Shown: positions 26,144 to 35,996, counted from the stretch's first letter. The stretch: 64,000 nt of DNA from an uncultured Acetatifactor sp. (GCA_910586215.1 CAJUGH010000005.1:108000-171999); one strand, 5' to 3'. The notes: a model not told the origin generated them from the letters alone. A program made the numbers and translations.

Positions 26144-26374
26144 GGGCAACTCCTTTATGGAATGATCAGGGACATTATCTTTCTTGTATGATATAGGGGC
26201 AGAAGACATTTTACTCCTATGATACCACGGACTGTTTCGCGCTTTGCGCTCCCGCAATTCTGGCATCCCTGTGTTAGTATAGCATAAATTATATGACAAA
26301 AACAGTGGCTGATTCCCATAAGTTATGTTAAAATGACTTTTGTCCAAAGATAATTGTGCTGGGAGATTCCTAAA

Positions 26375-27681
26375 ATGTTATTTAATTCCTATGTTTTTTT
26401 GCTTTTTTTGCCGGTGGTCTGGGGATGCTATTTTTTGCTGAACCATTTTCGGTTTTTCCGATTGGCGCAGTGTGTATTAATTGTATCTTCTTTTCTGTTC
26501 TATGGGTATGAGGATTATCGGCTTTGTTTCCTGTTAGCCTTCAGCATGGGAGTGAACTATATACTTCACAGGGGACTTGTGAGGGAACGGACAGGCAGGC
26601 TGTGGGGGTTCTGGTGAATCTGGGGCTGTTATATTATTTTAAGTATCTGGACTTTACCATAGATAATGTGAACCGCATCTTTCACATGGATTTCGCGCTT
26701 AGGAATATCGTGCTTCCCCTGGGAATCAGCTTTTATACATTTCAACAGATGTCTTTTGTCATAGATAGTTATTGGAAGAAGATGGGGGCGTATTCCTTTT
26801 TGGACTATTGCCTGTTTGTCTCCTTTTTCCCACAACTGGTAGCGGGTCCTATTGTGCTTCACCAGGAAATGATTCCGCAGTTTCAAGACATTAGGAACCG
26901 TAAGGTTCGATTTGAGAATCTTTTGCCGGGCATGGAATATTTTATGATCGGCTTTGCCAAGAAGGTATTGGTGGCAGATGCTTTTGCCAGGATTTGCGAT
27001 GCCGGGTATGACAACCTGCTGGAGTTGAATTCCCTTAGTGCGGTTCTGACTATAGCAGCTTTTACGCTACAGATATATTTTGACTTTAGTGGATACTGTG
27101 ATATGGCAGTGGGACTGGGCAGGCTTTTTAACATCCATATTCCGGTGAATTTTCAATCCCCATATAAAGCAGTTACGATCTCGGACTTCTGGAAACGATG
27201 GCACATGACACTTACCAGATTCCTGACAGCATACTTATATATTCCCCTGGGAGGGAATCGTAAGGGTCTGCTGCGGACCTGCGTAAACACCATGATCGTG
27301 TTTACCGTGAGCGGATTGTGGCATGGGGCAGCGTGGACCTATGTACTCTGGGGAGTGTTCCATGGGATGGCCATGGTGGTCTCCCGGGTGGGGAAAAAGT
27401 GGCTGGAACGCGTTCCGAAATGGCTTCTGTGGCTGGGGACTTTCAGCTTTGTGAATGTGGCATGGGTTTTTTTCCGGGCAGAATATTTCAGGCAGCCATG
27501 GCGCCTTTTGGGGCGGCTGCTGGGAGGGGGAAGCGGCAGGGTTCATACGGCCATTACAACTGCCCTGTGTGACGGTAGTATATGGCTGATTATCCTGGAG
27601 AGGTTCCTTGGAGAGGGGATGCTACAGGCCGGATGGAGAAAGATTGCAAGAAGAATTTTTGGTAACTCGCAAGTGTTTTAA
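26375..27681 (+). pseudogene. MBOAT (AlgI-like) O-acyltransferase, frameshifted at G5
   Basis: Starts at ATG 26375 (GGGAG nine bases upstream) with MLFNSYVFLLFLPVVWGCYF, typical of AlgI-type membrane-bound O-acyltransferases. The frame ends at 26617 but continues in another frame: one extra G in the run at 26604-26608 would give GRLWGVLVNLGLLYYFKY and a full-length protein of about 435 residues. The downstream part holds the family core, including PQLVAGPIVLH, YFDFSGYCDMA, SDFWKRWHMTLT and the active-site histidine in SGLWHGAAWTY. Normally such proteins pass acetyl groups across the membrane to an SGNH partner, here the next gene, which is also damaged. Confidence 0.75.
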
Positions 27682-27704
27682 TTAGTGTTATTTCTGTAGC
27701 AATT

Positions 27705-28709
27705 TTGGCAGTAGTGGTTATGGATCCTTTTTACCAATATCATAGTCCCTGGCTTGGTATTCCGGTGATATTGGATAATGCGGTCTACCAGACACCAGGT
27801 GCAGCCCGGAACCTGGAATATACGGACGTAATTGTGGGAACCTCCATGACAGAGAATTTTCACACGAGCTGGTTTGATGAAGGCCTTGGATGGAATACCT
27901 TGAAACTATCCTACTCAGGAGCCAGAAGTGATGACCTAAATGCGATTTTCGCACAGGTTTTTACCAGGAAGGAGCCGGTGAACCATGTCCTTATGAATAT
28001 CAATGATTATCAATTGACCGTACCAAGCTGGACAGCTTATGTAGAGCGCCCAGGGTATCTCTATAGCACTTCGGTCTGGGATGATTATGCCTACCTCTTG
28101 AATCATGATGTATTGGCTGTGGGATGGAAGCGGGTCCTGGATGGCCTGTGCGGAGTGGGAGACAATAGGGATGTGGCTTATACATGGGAAGACCCAGGAC
28201 TATTTGGTGCTGCCTACGCCCTTGATGATGCCAGGGGACGCAGGGAGCAATTGATGAAGGCAGGGAATGAGATACCGGATGCAGGGGGAGAATTACAGGA
28301 GATGCTTCTGGTGTGCAGGGAAAGCCTGGATAACATTCTTCCATTTATGGAAGAACATCCTGAAACGGAATTCATCGTCTTTTTTCCACCATATAGTATG
28401 TTATACTGGGAGCAGAAGGTATTGGAACAGAAACTGGCGAACTACATGCAGGTTTATAAATATGCCATAGAGTGTTTTCTGGAATATGATAATGTCTCTG
28501 TCTTCTATTTTCATGATGCGGAAGAAATCATAACGAACCTGGATAACTACCGGGATACTACACATCATAGGCCGGAATATAATAGATACATTTTTGAGTG
28601 CATAAAAAATGGGGACTGTCAGATTACAAAGGATAATTTAGAACGGAGGATACAGGATATGTATGAATTTGCCCGGGACTATGATTATGAGGGCTATTGG
28701 AAAGGCTGA
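27705..28709 (+). CDS. SGNH/AlgX-like partner of the MBOAT, with premature stop near its N-terminus
   Basis: 334 residues from a TTG at 27705. The true N-terminus probably begins at ATG 27633 (in the same frame, overlapping the MBOAT end) as MEKDCKKNFW, then an in-frame TAA at 27663-27665, then LASVLISVISVAILAVVVMDP, a clear membrane anchor. As given, the anchor lacks a start codon. VGTSMTENFHTSWF matches the nucleophile block of SGNH-fold proteins paired with MBOATs (AlgJ/AlgX, DltD-like); FIVFFPPYSMLYWEQ is a second family-typical block. The pair probably acetylated the surface glycan before both genes decayed. Confidence 0.6.
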   Translation: MAVVVMDPFYQYHSPWLGIPVILDNAVYQTPGAARNLEYTDVIVGTSMTENFHTSWFDEGLGWNTLKLSYSGARSDDLNAIFAQVFTRKEPVNHVLMNINDYQLTVPSWTAYVERPGYLYSTSVWDDYAYLLNHDVLAVGWKRVLDGLCGVGDNRDVAYTWEDPGLFGAAYALDDARGRREQLMKAGNEIPDAGGELQEMLLVCRESLDNILPFMEEHPETEFIVFFPPYSMLYWEQKVLEQKLANYMQVYKYAIECFLEYDNVSVFYFHDAEEIITNLDNYRDTTHHRPEYNRYIFECIKNGDCQITKDNLERRIQDMYEFARDYDYEGYWKG

Positions 28710-28860
28710 TAAAAATCGTTTTCATTATGAAAGGAATTGTGTTATACTTTCCATAGTGTGTTGTCTTCCGGCCAGAACACGAATTATGGAAATAAGTTGA
28801 GAACACAAGAGGACCCAAATAAGGCAGAGGCAATGAAAAGATACGGAAAGGATACAGGAC

Positions 28861-29814
28861 ATGGATAAGATTGCAGTGTTGATTCCCTGTTACAATGAAG
28901 AGCAGACAATTGTAAAGGTGGTAACGGATGTGCGCCAGGCATTGCCGGAGGCTGTGGTCTATGTATATGACAACAATTCCACGGACCGCACGGTGGAACT
29001 GGCCAGGGAGGCTGGTGCCGTGATCCGCCATGAATATAAGCAGGGGAAAGGCAATGTGATCCGCAGGATGTTCCGGGAGATTGCGGCAGAATGTTACCTG
29101 ATGATTGACGGGGATGACACATATCCTCTGGACTGTGCCAGGGAGATGACAGACAAGGTACTGGATCACCATGCGGACATGGTGGTAGGGGACAGGCTTT
29201 CCTCCACATATTTCACGGAGAACAAACGGCCTTTCCACAATTTTGGCAACAGTCTGATGCGGATGGGCATCAACAAGCTGTTCCACTGCGAGATCAAGGA
29301 TATTATGACAGGGTACCGGGCCTTCAGCTATGGATTTGTGAAGACATTCCCTGTCTTCTCCAAAGGTTTTGAGATAGAGACGGAGATGACCATCCATGCG
29401 GTGAATTACAATATGCAGGTGGAAAATGTGGTGGTGGAATACCGGGACAGGCCTGAGGGGAGTGTCTCCAAGCTGAATACGTATAGCGACGGGTTCCGGG
29501 TGATCCGCAAGATGCTGCAGCTCTATCGGAATTATAAGCCGCTACAGTTCTTCGGGATCATCTGTCTGCTCCTTGTACTGGCGGCAGGGGCGTTTATGTT
29601 TCCCATTGTAAAGGTATACCTGGACACGGGGCTGGTGCCCCGGTTTCCCACGCTGATTGTCTGTGGGTTCATGGTGCTGGCAGGCATCCAGTCCTTCTTC
29701 TCCGGGATGATCCTGGAGGTTATGGCGGCGAAGGACAGGCGCGACTTTGAGTACAGGCTGAACCGGGTCAGCACGCAGATGTACATGAGGAATGTGATTG
29801 ATGAAGAAATGTAA
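28861..29814 (+). CDS. GT2 glycosyltransferase, polyprenyl-phosphate type
   Basis: 317 residues. A GT-A domain (1-230) begins VLIPCYNEEQTI and has the DNNSTDRT and DGDDTYP blocks that bind nucleotide-sugar and metal. Two C-terminal membrane helices (about 235-300) follow. This is the dolichyl/undecaprenyl-phosphate glycosyltransferase layout; such enzymes load a sugar onto undecaprenyl phosphate for GT-C enzymes to use outside. It heads a tightly packed run of genes to 39262 and overlaps the next gene by 14 bp. Sugar specificity cannot be read from sequence. Confidence 0.85.
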   Translation: MDKIAVLIPCYNEEQTIVKVVTDVRQALPEAVVYVYDNNSTDRTVELAREAGAVIRHEYKQGKGNVIRRMFREIAAECYLMIDGDDTYPLDCAREMTDKVLDHHADMVVGDRLSSTYFTENKRPFHNFGNSLMRMGINKLFHCEIKDIMTGYRAFSYGFVKTFPVFSKGFEIETEMTIHAVNYNMQVENVVVEYRDRPEGSVSKLNTYSDGFRVIRKMLQLYRNYKPLQFFGIICLLLVLAAGAFMFPIVKVYLDTGLVPRFPTLIVCGFMVLAGIQSFFSGMILEVMAAKDRRDFEYRLNRVSTQMYMRNVIDEEM

Positions 29815-31561
29815 AGGGAGAGGAATACTGCTCTCCGGGAAAATAGCATATCCTTTGTCTGGCTGTCTGGGCACCCTGTTCCTGTTCTGCATGCTTACAG
29901 GGCGGGAACTGGCAGCTTGGGGGAACCTGCTGTGGACACCCGGAACCACGGTGCGCATACTGGGAGTCAGTCTGGCGGCAGGCGTGTTTCTCGGTGCCGG
30001 GGTGTGCCGGCTGTTCTATTTCCTGGCAGGTAAGCTGGGAGGCAAGGATGAAACGGAAGACTCCGGGGTGTGTCCGGCCGTTTTCCTGGCTTCTTTCCTG
30101 TTGACTGCGGCAGCGTGGATGCCGGTATACCTGGCGTATTATCCGGCTATCTGTGCCTACGATGTTCCCATCCAGACGGGGCAGATTGTGGATGGGGCCT
30201 GGAATGACCATCATCCCATTGCGCATACCCTGCTGATCAAAGGGTTTATGTCCCTGGGGGATGCCGTCTTTGGAAGTGTGAATACAGGTGTTGGACTCTA
30301 TGGGCTGGCGCAGATGCTGTTCCTGGCGGCAGTCTTTGCTTTTGGGATATATAGGCTGAAAGCCCGTGGCCTGGGCAGGGTGTGGCTGTGCGCGGTGCAG
30401 CTTGTCTGTATGTTTTATCCCTTTCATGCCTATATGAGCGTGACCATGACAAAGGATACCGTATTTGCCGGCTTTTTCCTGTTACAGGTCATATCCCTGT
30501 GGGAGATGGCAGACGGGAAGGACACGGGGCGCGGACGGGGGATGCGGTTCTTGTTTTTCCTGTCCACGGTGGGAATGATCCTGTTTCGGAACAACGGAAA
30601 ATATGCAATGACGGTATTCCTGGTGATCCTGGCTCTGGGGGTAGCCTGCGGAAAGGGAAGAAGGCGTTTCTGGGGGGGCATCTTTGCCTGGGCAGCCGGG
30701 GCTTTCCTGACCGGGTGTGTGCTTCTTACCCTGTTGTTCCAGGTGACTGGCGCCAGGCAGGGGGACAAGCGGGAGATGCTCAGTGTGCCCATCCAGCAGT
30801 TTGCCAGGACCATGCTTTACCACGGCGGGGTGGGGGCTCTTCCCGAGGATGACAACACCATGGGGGCTGAGGAGAAAGCCCTGGTCAATGATTTCATCTT
30901 AAATGAAGGATATAGGGGGTACCGTCCGGAATTTGCGGATCCGGTGAAGAGCCATACCAACACGTATGTGGCCAGGTACCGGGCGAAGGATTTTATCACT
31001 ACGTATCTGCGTCTGCTTGTCCGGTACCCAGGGGATTATGTCAATGCATTCCTGGCCTTGAATGCCGGGTACCTGTATCCGGGGGATGTGAGTCATGCCT
31101 GGATCAATTACAGCAGCGAACGTCCCGGGGGAGGATATGTACAGACCCGCTGGGATGAGGAGACATTGCGGGGCAGGGGGATATATAAGGATTCCAGGTG
31201 GCCCTGGCTGTTCGGGGCCATGGAGCGCTGGGCAGATGAGAACACCTACTTGAAGCTGCCGGTGGTCAAATACCTGTTCGTGCCGGGAGTCTGGCTGTGG
31301 CTGTATCTGCTGCTCCTGGGCTGGCATCTGATCCGGAGGGAATATGGAAGGTGTCTGCCTTTGGTGCTGGTGCTGGGGTATTTTGTCACTTTACTTTTGG
31401 GACCGGCTGTACAGATGCGGTATATCTATCCGGCCATGGCAGCGTTCCCCTTTCTGGCGCTGTCTGGATGTTGTGTAGGGCAGGGGCAGAAAACAAAACA
31501 ACAGGTGGAAGCCTTTGACGGAGAGCAATCCGAAAAGGGAAAGCAGGAAGCAGGGGAGTGA
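29801..31561 (+). CDS. DUF6020 family membrane protein
   Basis: 586 residues, about a dozen membrane helices. Features of the DUF6020 family: YYPAICAYDVPIQTGQIVDG followed by WNDHHPIAHTLL after the third helix, an acidic/histidine loop like a GT-C active site, then MTKDTVFAGFFLLQV and the large outer loop with RFNN-like and YPGDVSHAWINY blocks. ATG 29801 overlaps the end of the GT2 gene and is preceded by TGAGGAA. A G7 tract at 30672-30678 is in frame. A role as a glycosyltransferase using a lipid-linked sugar is inferred from fold and context. Confidence 0.75.
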   Translation: MKKCKGRGILLSGKIAYPLSGCLGTLFLFCMLTGRELAAWGNLLWTPGTTVRILGVSLAAGVFLGAGVCRLFYFLAGKLGGKDETEDSGVCPAVFLASFLLTAAAWMPVYLAYYPAICAYDVPIQTGQIVDGAWNDHHPIAHTLLIKGFMSLGDAVFGSVNTGVGLYGLAQMLFLAAVFAFGIYRLKARGLGRVWLCAVQLVCMFYPFHAYMSVTMTKDTVFAGFFLLQVISLWEMADGKDTGRGRGMRFLFFLSTVGMILFRNNGKYAMTVFLVILALGVACGKGRRRFWGGIFAWAAGAFLTGCVLLTLLFQVTGARQGDKREMLSVPIQQFARTMLYHGGVGALPEDDNTMGAEEKALVNDFILNEGYRGYRPEFADPVKSHTNTYVARYRAKDFITTYLRLLVRYPGDYVNAFLALNAGYLYPGDVSHAWINYSSERPGGGYVQTRWDEETLRGRGIYKDSRWPWLFGAMERWADENTYLKLPVVKYLFVPGVWLWLYLLLLGWHLIRREYGRCLPLVLVLGYFVTLLLGPAVQMRYIYPAMAAFPFLALSGCCVGQGQKTKQQVEAFDGEQSEKGKQEAGE

Positions 31562-31564
31562 CCC

Positions 31565-32749
31565 ATGATAGATAAACTGATTCTTGGCGCCGGGCTGTAC
31601 GGCCTGTATGCCGCATTATATTGTGCCAGGAAGGGACAGTGTGTGACGGTCCTGGAGATTGACAGGGAACCGTTTGGAAGGGCCACCTATGTGAACCAGG
31701 CAAGGGTGCATATGGGGTACCATTATCCCAGGTCCCTGTCCACAGCCTTGAAGAGCGCCGGGTATTTCCGGCGGTTTGTGGAAGATTATGGGTTCTGCAT
31801 TTTGTCTGATTTCCAGCAGGTATATGCCACATCAAAGAACTTTTCCTGGACGGACGCAGTGGAATTCAGTAAGTTCTGTAAGGATGCAGGGATTCCCTGC
31901 GAGCCGCTGCCAGTGGGGCGTTATTTTAAGGAAGGGGTATGCGACGGGGCTTTCCTGACCCAGGAATACACCTATGATGCCCGTATCCTCCGGGACTTTT
32001 TCCTGGAGGAACTGAAGGGGTATCCGGGCGTGGAGATCCTCTGTGGCAGACAGGTCCAGAGGATTGTAAGGCTGGAAGGGAAGTACGAGGTTACTGCCCT
32101 GCGCCGGGAGGAAGAGGCAGCTGGGGAGGGTACAGGAAAGGAAGAGCGGTATGAGGCCCCTTTTGTGCTGAATGCCACATATGCCTCCGTGAACCAGGTG
32201 CTGCAGTGCGTGGAGGGTGTGCCGTCCCAGGAGTTTGGCATCAAGTATGAACTGTGTGAAATCATTCTCTGCCAGGCGGGGGATGCGTTGCGCCAGGTGG
32301 GCCTTACGGTAATGGATGGTCCCTTCTTCTCCATTATGCCTTTTGGGAAGACAGGGCTTCATTCCCTTACCTCGGTGACTTTCACACCTCACAAGGCCAG
32401 CTATGAGGCAGTGCCGCAGTTTCCCTGTACTTCCAGGGGACTCTGCACGGAGCGCTGGCTGGGGAACTGTAATGACTGCCCGGCCAGGCCGGACAGTGCC
32501 TGGGAGTATATGTCTGCCCTGGCCAGGAAGTATGTACAGGACAAATATACATTTTCCTATGAGAAATCCTTGTTTTCCATGAAGCCTATCCTGAAGGCTT
32601 CAGAGGTGGATGATTCCAGGCCTACGGTGATCCGGTATCTGTCCAAGGCTCCCACTTTTGTCAGTGTGCTGTCCGGCAAGATTAACACGGTGTATGACCT
32701 GGATGAGGTGCTGGAGGGCGGGCCGGGTGAGGCCTGGCAGCCGGAATAG
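31565..32749 (+). CDS. FAD-dependent oxidoreductase (DAO/DadA-like)
   Basis: 394 residues. The N-terminal dinucleotide fold is LILGAGLYGLYAALYCARKG (residues 5-24) followed by the acidic strand end VLEID. ARVHMGYHYPRS resembles the substrate/FAD contact region of DAO-type oxidases. Near the C-terminus KAPTFVSVLSGKINTVYDL is the second FAD-contact block. GGGGAG precedes ATG 31565, which lies 3 bases after the previous stop. Four cysteines (CTSRGLCTERWLGNCNDC) could bind metal or form a redox patch. Set among glycosyltransferases it probably oxidises or rearranges a glycan precursor, but no reaction is known. Confidence 0.75.
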   Translation: MIDKLILGAGLYGLYAALYCARKGQCVTVLEIDREPFGRATYVNQARVHMGYHYPRSLSTALKSAGYFRRFVEDYGFCILSDFQQVYATSKNFSWTDAVEFSKFCKDAGIPCEPLPVGRYFKEGVCDGAFLTQEYTYDARILRDFFLEELKGYPGVEILCGRQVQRIVRLEGKYEVTALRREEEAAGEGTGKEERYEAPFVLNATYASVNQVLQCVEGVPSQEFGIKYELCEIILCQAGDALRQVGLTVMDGPFFSIMPFGKTGLHSLTSVTFTPHKASYEAVPQFPCTSRGLCTERWLGNCNDCPARPDSAWEYMSALARKYVQDKYTFSYEKSLFSMKPILKASEVDDSRPTVIRYLSKAPTFVSVLSGKINTVYDLDEVLEGGPGEAWQPE

Positions 32750-32774
32750 AAAGAAATCCAATAGGAGAAATTCT

Positions 32775-33989
32775 ATGGGATGTGGGAAGAAAAGTAAAGG
32801 ATGCAGGGATACGGATATGATGCAGGACAGACGGGGACAGGAAGCAGGAGATGTACAGGATATGGGCATACAGGAAGCCGGGGTACAGGCCATGGCAGAA
32901 CAGGGTATGGGTGTACAGGAGGCTGTAACACGGAACGTGGAAGTGTGGGATATGGGCGTACAGGAGGTCGGACTACAGCAAGAAGGATTACAAAACACCG
33001 GGGGACGGGAATCGGCGGCACAGGCCACCGGACCACAGGACACCCTGGTGCAGAACCGGGAGAAGAATTTCGTCTCCTGTGTGGTGTACCTGCACAATGA
33101 GGGCAGTGCTGTAGGGGCTTTTCTGGGACAGGTCTGCCAGGTGATGCAGGAGAATTTCGAGAAATATGAGATTGTGTGTGTCAACGATGGCTCCACGGAT
33201 GACACGGTGGAACAGGTGAAAGCTTTCCTGGGCCAGACTTCCTGCAGGCCTGTGGTCAGCATGGTGCATCTAAGCTTCTACCAGGGTATGGAGAGTGCCA
33301 TGAATGCAGGGTGCGACCTGGCGGTGGGGGATTTCCTATTTGAGTTTGACAGGTGTCAGATGGACTTTGCGCCGGAACTGATCCTGCAGGTATACCACAG
33401 GGCCCTGGAGGGGAATGACATTGTGGCAGCGGCCCCCAGGTATGGAGTGCCCTTTTCTTCCAGATTATTTTATACCGTGTATAACTGGGGCAACCGGGGC
33501 AGGGTGAAACTTCGGCAGGAGCGGTTCCGGGTGATATCCCGGCGGGCGGTGAACCGGGTGAACCAGATGAATACCTATGTCCCCTACCGCAAGGCCCTGT
33601 ACCAGAACTGCGGTCTGAAGACAGATACCATACTTTATGACAATAAGGGCACAGTGAAGTGGGGCAAAAGCAGTGAGGAGTGGGAGAACAGGAGCACGTT
33701 GGCGGTAGACACGCTGATTATCTTCACCAATGTGATGGAGCGGTTCTCCATGCTGGTGAGCCTGGTGCTGTTCGGGGTGCTGCTATTGATGTTTGGCTGG
33801 ATCGTATATTCCGTTTTCAGCGCTGTCCGCCCTGTGGAAGGCTGGATGTCCTTGATGACTTTGATTTCCTTTGGATTTTTCATGCTGTCGGTGATGCTGA
33901 CCTTGATATTCAAATATTTGTCTGTGATATTGAATATGGGCTTCAGAAGGCAGCGCTATGTGATAGAAGGGGTGGAGAAGCTGACATAA
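32775..33989 (+). CDS. GT2-like glycosyltransferase with repetitive N-terminal extension
   Basis: 404 residues from ATG 32775 (AGGAG seven bases upstream). The first 95 residues are an unusual low-complexity extension with recurring MG(I/V)QE(A/V)G words (DMGIQEAGVQAMAEQGMGVQ). Then a GT-A fold begins CVVYLHNEGSAVG with VNDGSTDDTVEQV; the usual DxD region reads FEFDRCQMDFAPEL, keeping only part of the acidic motif, so activity or donor may differ. Two C-terminal membrane helices (about 325-385) place it with the undecaprenyl-phosphate type. It overlaps the next gene by one base. Confidence 0.72.
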   Translation: MGCGKKSKGCRDTDMMQDRRGQEAGDVQDMGIQEAGVQAMAEQGMGVQEAVTRNVEVWDMGVQEVGLQQEGLQNTGGRESAAQATGPQDTLVQNREKNFVSCVVYLHNEGSAVGAFLGQVCQVMQENFEKYEIVCVNDGSTDDTVEQVKAFLGQTSCRPVVSMVHLSFYQGMESAMNAGCDLAVGDFLFEFDRCQMDFAPELILQVYHRALEGNDIVAAAPRYGVPFSSRLFYTVYNWGNRGRVKLRQERFRVISRRAVNRVNQMNTYVPYRKALYQNCGLKTDTILYDNKGTVKWGKSSEEWENRSTLAVDTLIIFTNVMERFSMLVSLVLFGVLLLMFGWIVYSVFSAVRPVEGWMSLMTLISFGFFMLSVMLTLIFKYLSVILNMGFRRQRYVIEGVEKLT

Positions 33990-34711
33990 TGATGGTGACA
34001 ATTATTTTCCCGGTTCTGAATGAGCGGCTGCGGCTGGAGAGTGGTGTGACCCGCACCGTGGATTACCTGGCATCCATTGGTTTTGCAGAGTATGAGATTC
34101 TCATAGTGGACAACGGGTCGGAGGATGAGACCCCTGAGATCGCCAGGAAGCTGTGCCATAAGTACCCAAGGGTATCCTATGAGCGGATCGGTGTCCGGGG
34201 GGTGGGTGCCGCTTTCCGGAGGGGAGTGGCTTTAAGCCATGGGGACGTGGTAGGATATATGGATATAGACCTGTCCACCCATATCCGGCATCTGGGAGAG
34301 GCTATCCACATCTTCCAGACCCTTCCCCATGTGGAATATATCAACGGGAGCCGTTTCGCCAGGAAATCCCATACCAGGGGACGGAAATGGTACCGGAAGG
34401 TTACATCCAAAGGTCTGCTGGTGCTCTTGAAGTTGTTCCTGCAGATGAAGTCCACAGATGCCATCTGCGGGTTTACCTTTGTGCGAAGGGATACGGCCTG
34501 CAGCCTGGTGCAGGCCTGCAGCCAGGACAATGGCTGGTTCTATATGATCGAGTTCCTGCTGCGGGCAGAGCGGGGCGGTGTGGAGATCCTGGACTATTCG
34601 GTGGAGTGGCAGGAGGATTACAACACTACGGTGAAGGTGTGGAAGACCATCTTCGACTATCTGGTGCAGATCGCCAGGCTGTATAGGGAATTCCATGGAA
34701 AAAGTGAGTAA
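33989..34711 (+). CDS. GT2 glycosyltransferase, soluble
   Basis: 240 residues. MVTIIFPVLNERLRLESGV, then VDNGSEDETPEIARKL and GYMDIDLSTHIRHL give the GT-A nucleotide-sugar and DxD sites; ARKSHTRGRKWYRKVTSKG and CGFTFVRRD are typical of polyprenyl-phosphate glycosyltransferases. No membrane helix is present, unlike its neighbours. ATG 33989 shares a base with the stop of the preceding gene and has GGTGGAG upstream; longer frames reaching back to 33680 run through the neighbour and are rejected. The two adjacent GT2 proteins may act as a pair, the neighbour supplying the membrane part. Confidence 0.8.
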   Translation: MMVTIIFPVLNERLRLESGVTRTVDYLASIGFAEYEILIVDNGSEDETPEIARKLCHKYPRVSYERIGVRGVGAAFRRGVALSHGDVVGYMDIDLSTHIRHLGEAIHIFQTLPHVEYINGSRFARKSHTRGRKWYRKVTSKGLLVLLKLFLQMKSTDAICGFTFVRRDTACSLVQACSQDNGWFYMIEFLLRAERGGVEILDYSVEWQEDYNTTVKVWKTIFDYLVQIARLYREFHGKSE

Positions 34712-34802
34712 GGCGAAAAGATTTCCGAAGGCCTCTGGTGGGACGGAAATGGGGACTGGCAGGCTGGAATGGGAAGAAATGGGGAGAATAAAAGGAGCGG
34801 AT

Positions 34803-35909
34803 ATGGGGGATATGCAGATCAAAAGGATTGACATAGGCAGGGATTTTGAGGCCCACAGGCAGGAATACCTGGAGGCCATGGAGGCAGTGTGCCGGGATAC
34901 GGCTTACTCCGGCGGGGCCTATGCGGACCGTTTCGACAGGGAGTTTGCGGAATATGTGGGGGTACCTTATGCCTGCGGCGTCAACAATGGCACCTCTGCC
35001 CTGCACCTGGCCATGCTGGCCCTGGGGGTAGGGCCCGGGGATGAGGTCATTGTGCCAGCCAATACCTACATTGCCACGGCCTGGGGCGTGTCCTACACAG
35101 GGGCAGTTCCTGTCTTTGCGGACTGCAGGGCAGATACCTGGGAACTGGACCCGGAAGTCCTGGAGGAGAAGATCACCCCCCGGACAAAGGGGATTCTGGG
35201 CGTCCATCTCTACGGGCAGCCCTTTGACTTCGGGGGTGTGAAGGAAGTGGCAGACAGGCACGGGCTGTTCGTGGTGGAGGACTGTGCCCAGGCCCACGGG
35301 GCCAGGTATGAGGGAAGGAACGTGGGCTCCCTGGGGGAACTGGGGTGTTTCAGCTTTTATCCCGGCAAGAACCTGTATGCCTTTGGGGAGGGGGGAAGTA
35401 TCACCTGCAGGTCCCAGGCCTATTTCCACCATATGACCAGGCTGAAGAACCAGGGGTGTGATGTGCGCTATTATCATGATGAAGTGGGATATAATTACCG
35501 TCTGGAGGGGATCCAGGGGGCGGTCTTAAGCGTCAGCCTGAAGTACCTGCCCCAGTGGACCAGAAGGCGCCAGGAGATCGGGGAAAGGTACCTGCGGGAG
35601 ATTGTCAATCCCTTGATCACCATGCAGGTCCATCCGGAGAACACAGAGAGTGTGTTCCACCTCTTTGTGGTGTGGGTGGAGGAGCGGGACCGGTTTGTCC
35701 GGTACATGGCAGAGGCAGGCGTGGAGTGTAACCTGCATTATCCGGTGCCCTGTCACCTGCAGAAAGCCTATAGGGGACTGGGCTACCGGGAGGGGGACTG
35801 TCCCCATGCGGAGGCCCTGGCCAGACATTGTGTGACCCTGCCTCTGTTTCCAGAGATGTATGAGGAAGAGATTGTCAGGGTGATTGCATTGTGCAACGCT
35901 TTCCGGTGA
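34803..35909 (+). CDS. Sugar 3-aminotransferase of the FdtB/QdtB type (DegT family)
   Basis: 368 residues from ATG 34803, chosen because AGGAG lies five bases upstream; an earlier ATG at 34695 adds an improbable Gly/Lys-rich leader overlapping the previous gene. PLP lysine K189 in FYPGKNLYAFGEGGS. The FYPGKN signature and VNNGTSALHLA, NTYIATAWGVSY blocks place it near dTDP-3-keto-6-deoxyhexose transaminases (FdtB, QdtB, DesV). Those make Fuc3N- or Qui3N-type sugars. The ketoisomerase normally preceding it is absent from the window. The GNAT downstream could acylate its product. Confidence 0.78.
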   Translation: MGDMQIKRIDIGRDFEAHRQEYLEAMEAVCRDTAYSGGAYADRFDREFAEYVGVPYACGVNNGTSALHLAMLALGVGPGDEVIVPANTYIATAWGVSYTGAVPVFADCRADTWELDPEVLEEKITPRTKGILGVHLYGQPFDFGGVKEVADRHGLFVVEDCAQAHGARYEGRNVGSLGELGCFSFYPGKNLYAFGEGGSITCRSQAYFHHMTRLKNQGCDVRYYHDEVGYNYRLEGIQGAVLSVSLKYLPQWTRRRQEIGERYLREIVNPLITMQVHPENTESVFHLFVVWVEERDRFVRYMAEAGVECNLHYPVPCHLQKAYRGLGYREGDCPHAEALARHCVTLPLFPEMYEEEIVRVIALCNAFR

Positions 35910-35996
35910 GAGGACATGGATGTTTTCTTCTCCGGGAGAGATGTTTCGAGACGGAAATGGAATGGGAGTAAAAATAGGAGTAAGGGAGAAAAAGGG

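Noticed and set aside
28723..28750. Promoter-like TTTTCA/TATACT with a TTTCAT-ATGAAA dyad before the GT2 gene
   Set aside because: The -35 match is poor and the dyad is short; too weak to list as a feature, though some promoter is likely in this 150-bp gap.
33680..33988. Long N-terminal extension of the soluble GT2 gene
   Set aside because: It overlaps the upstream GT2 gene out of frame; the GT-A fold starts at the ATG at 33989.
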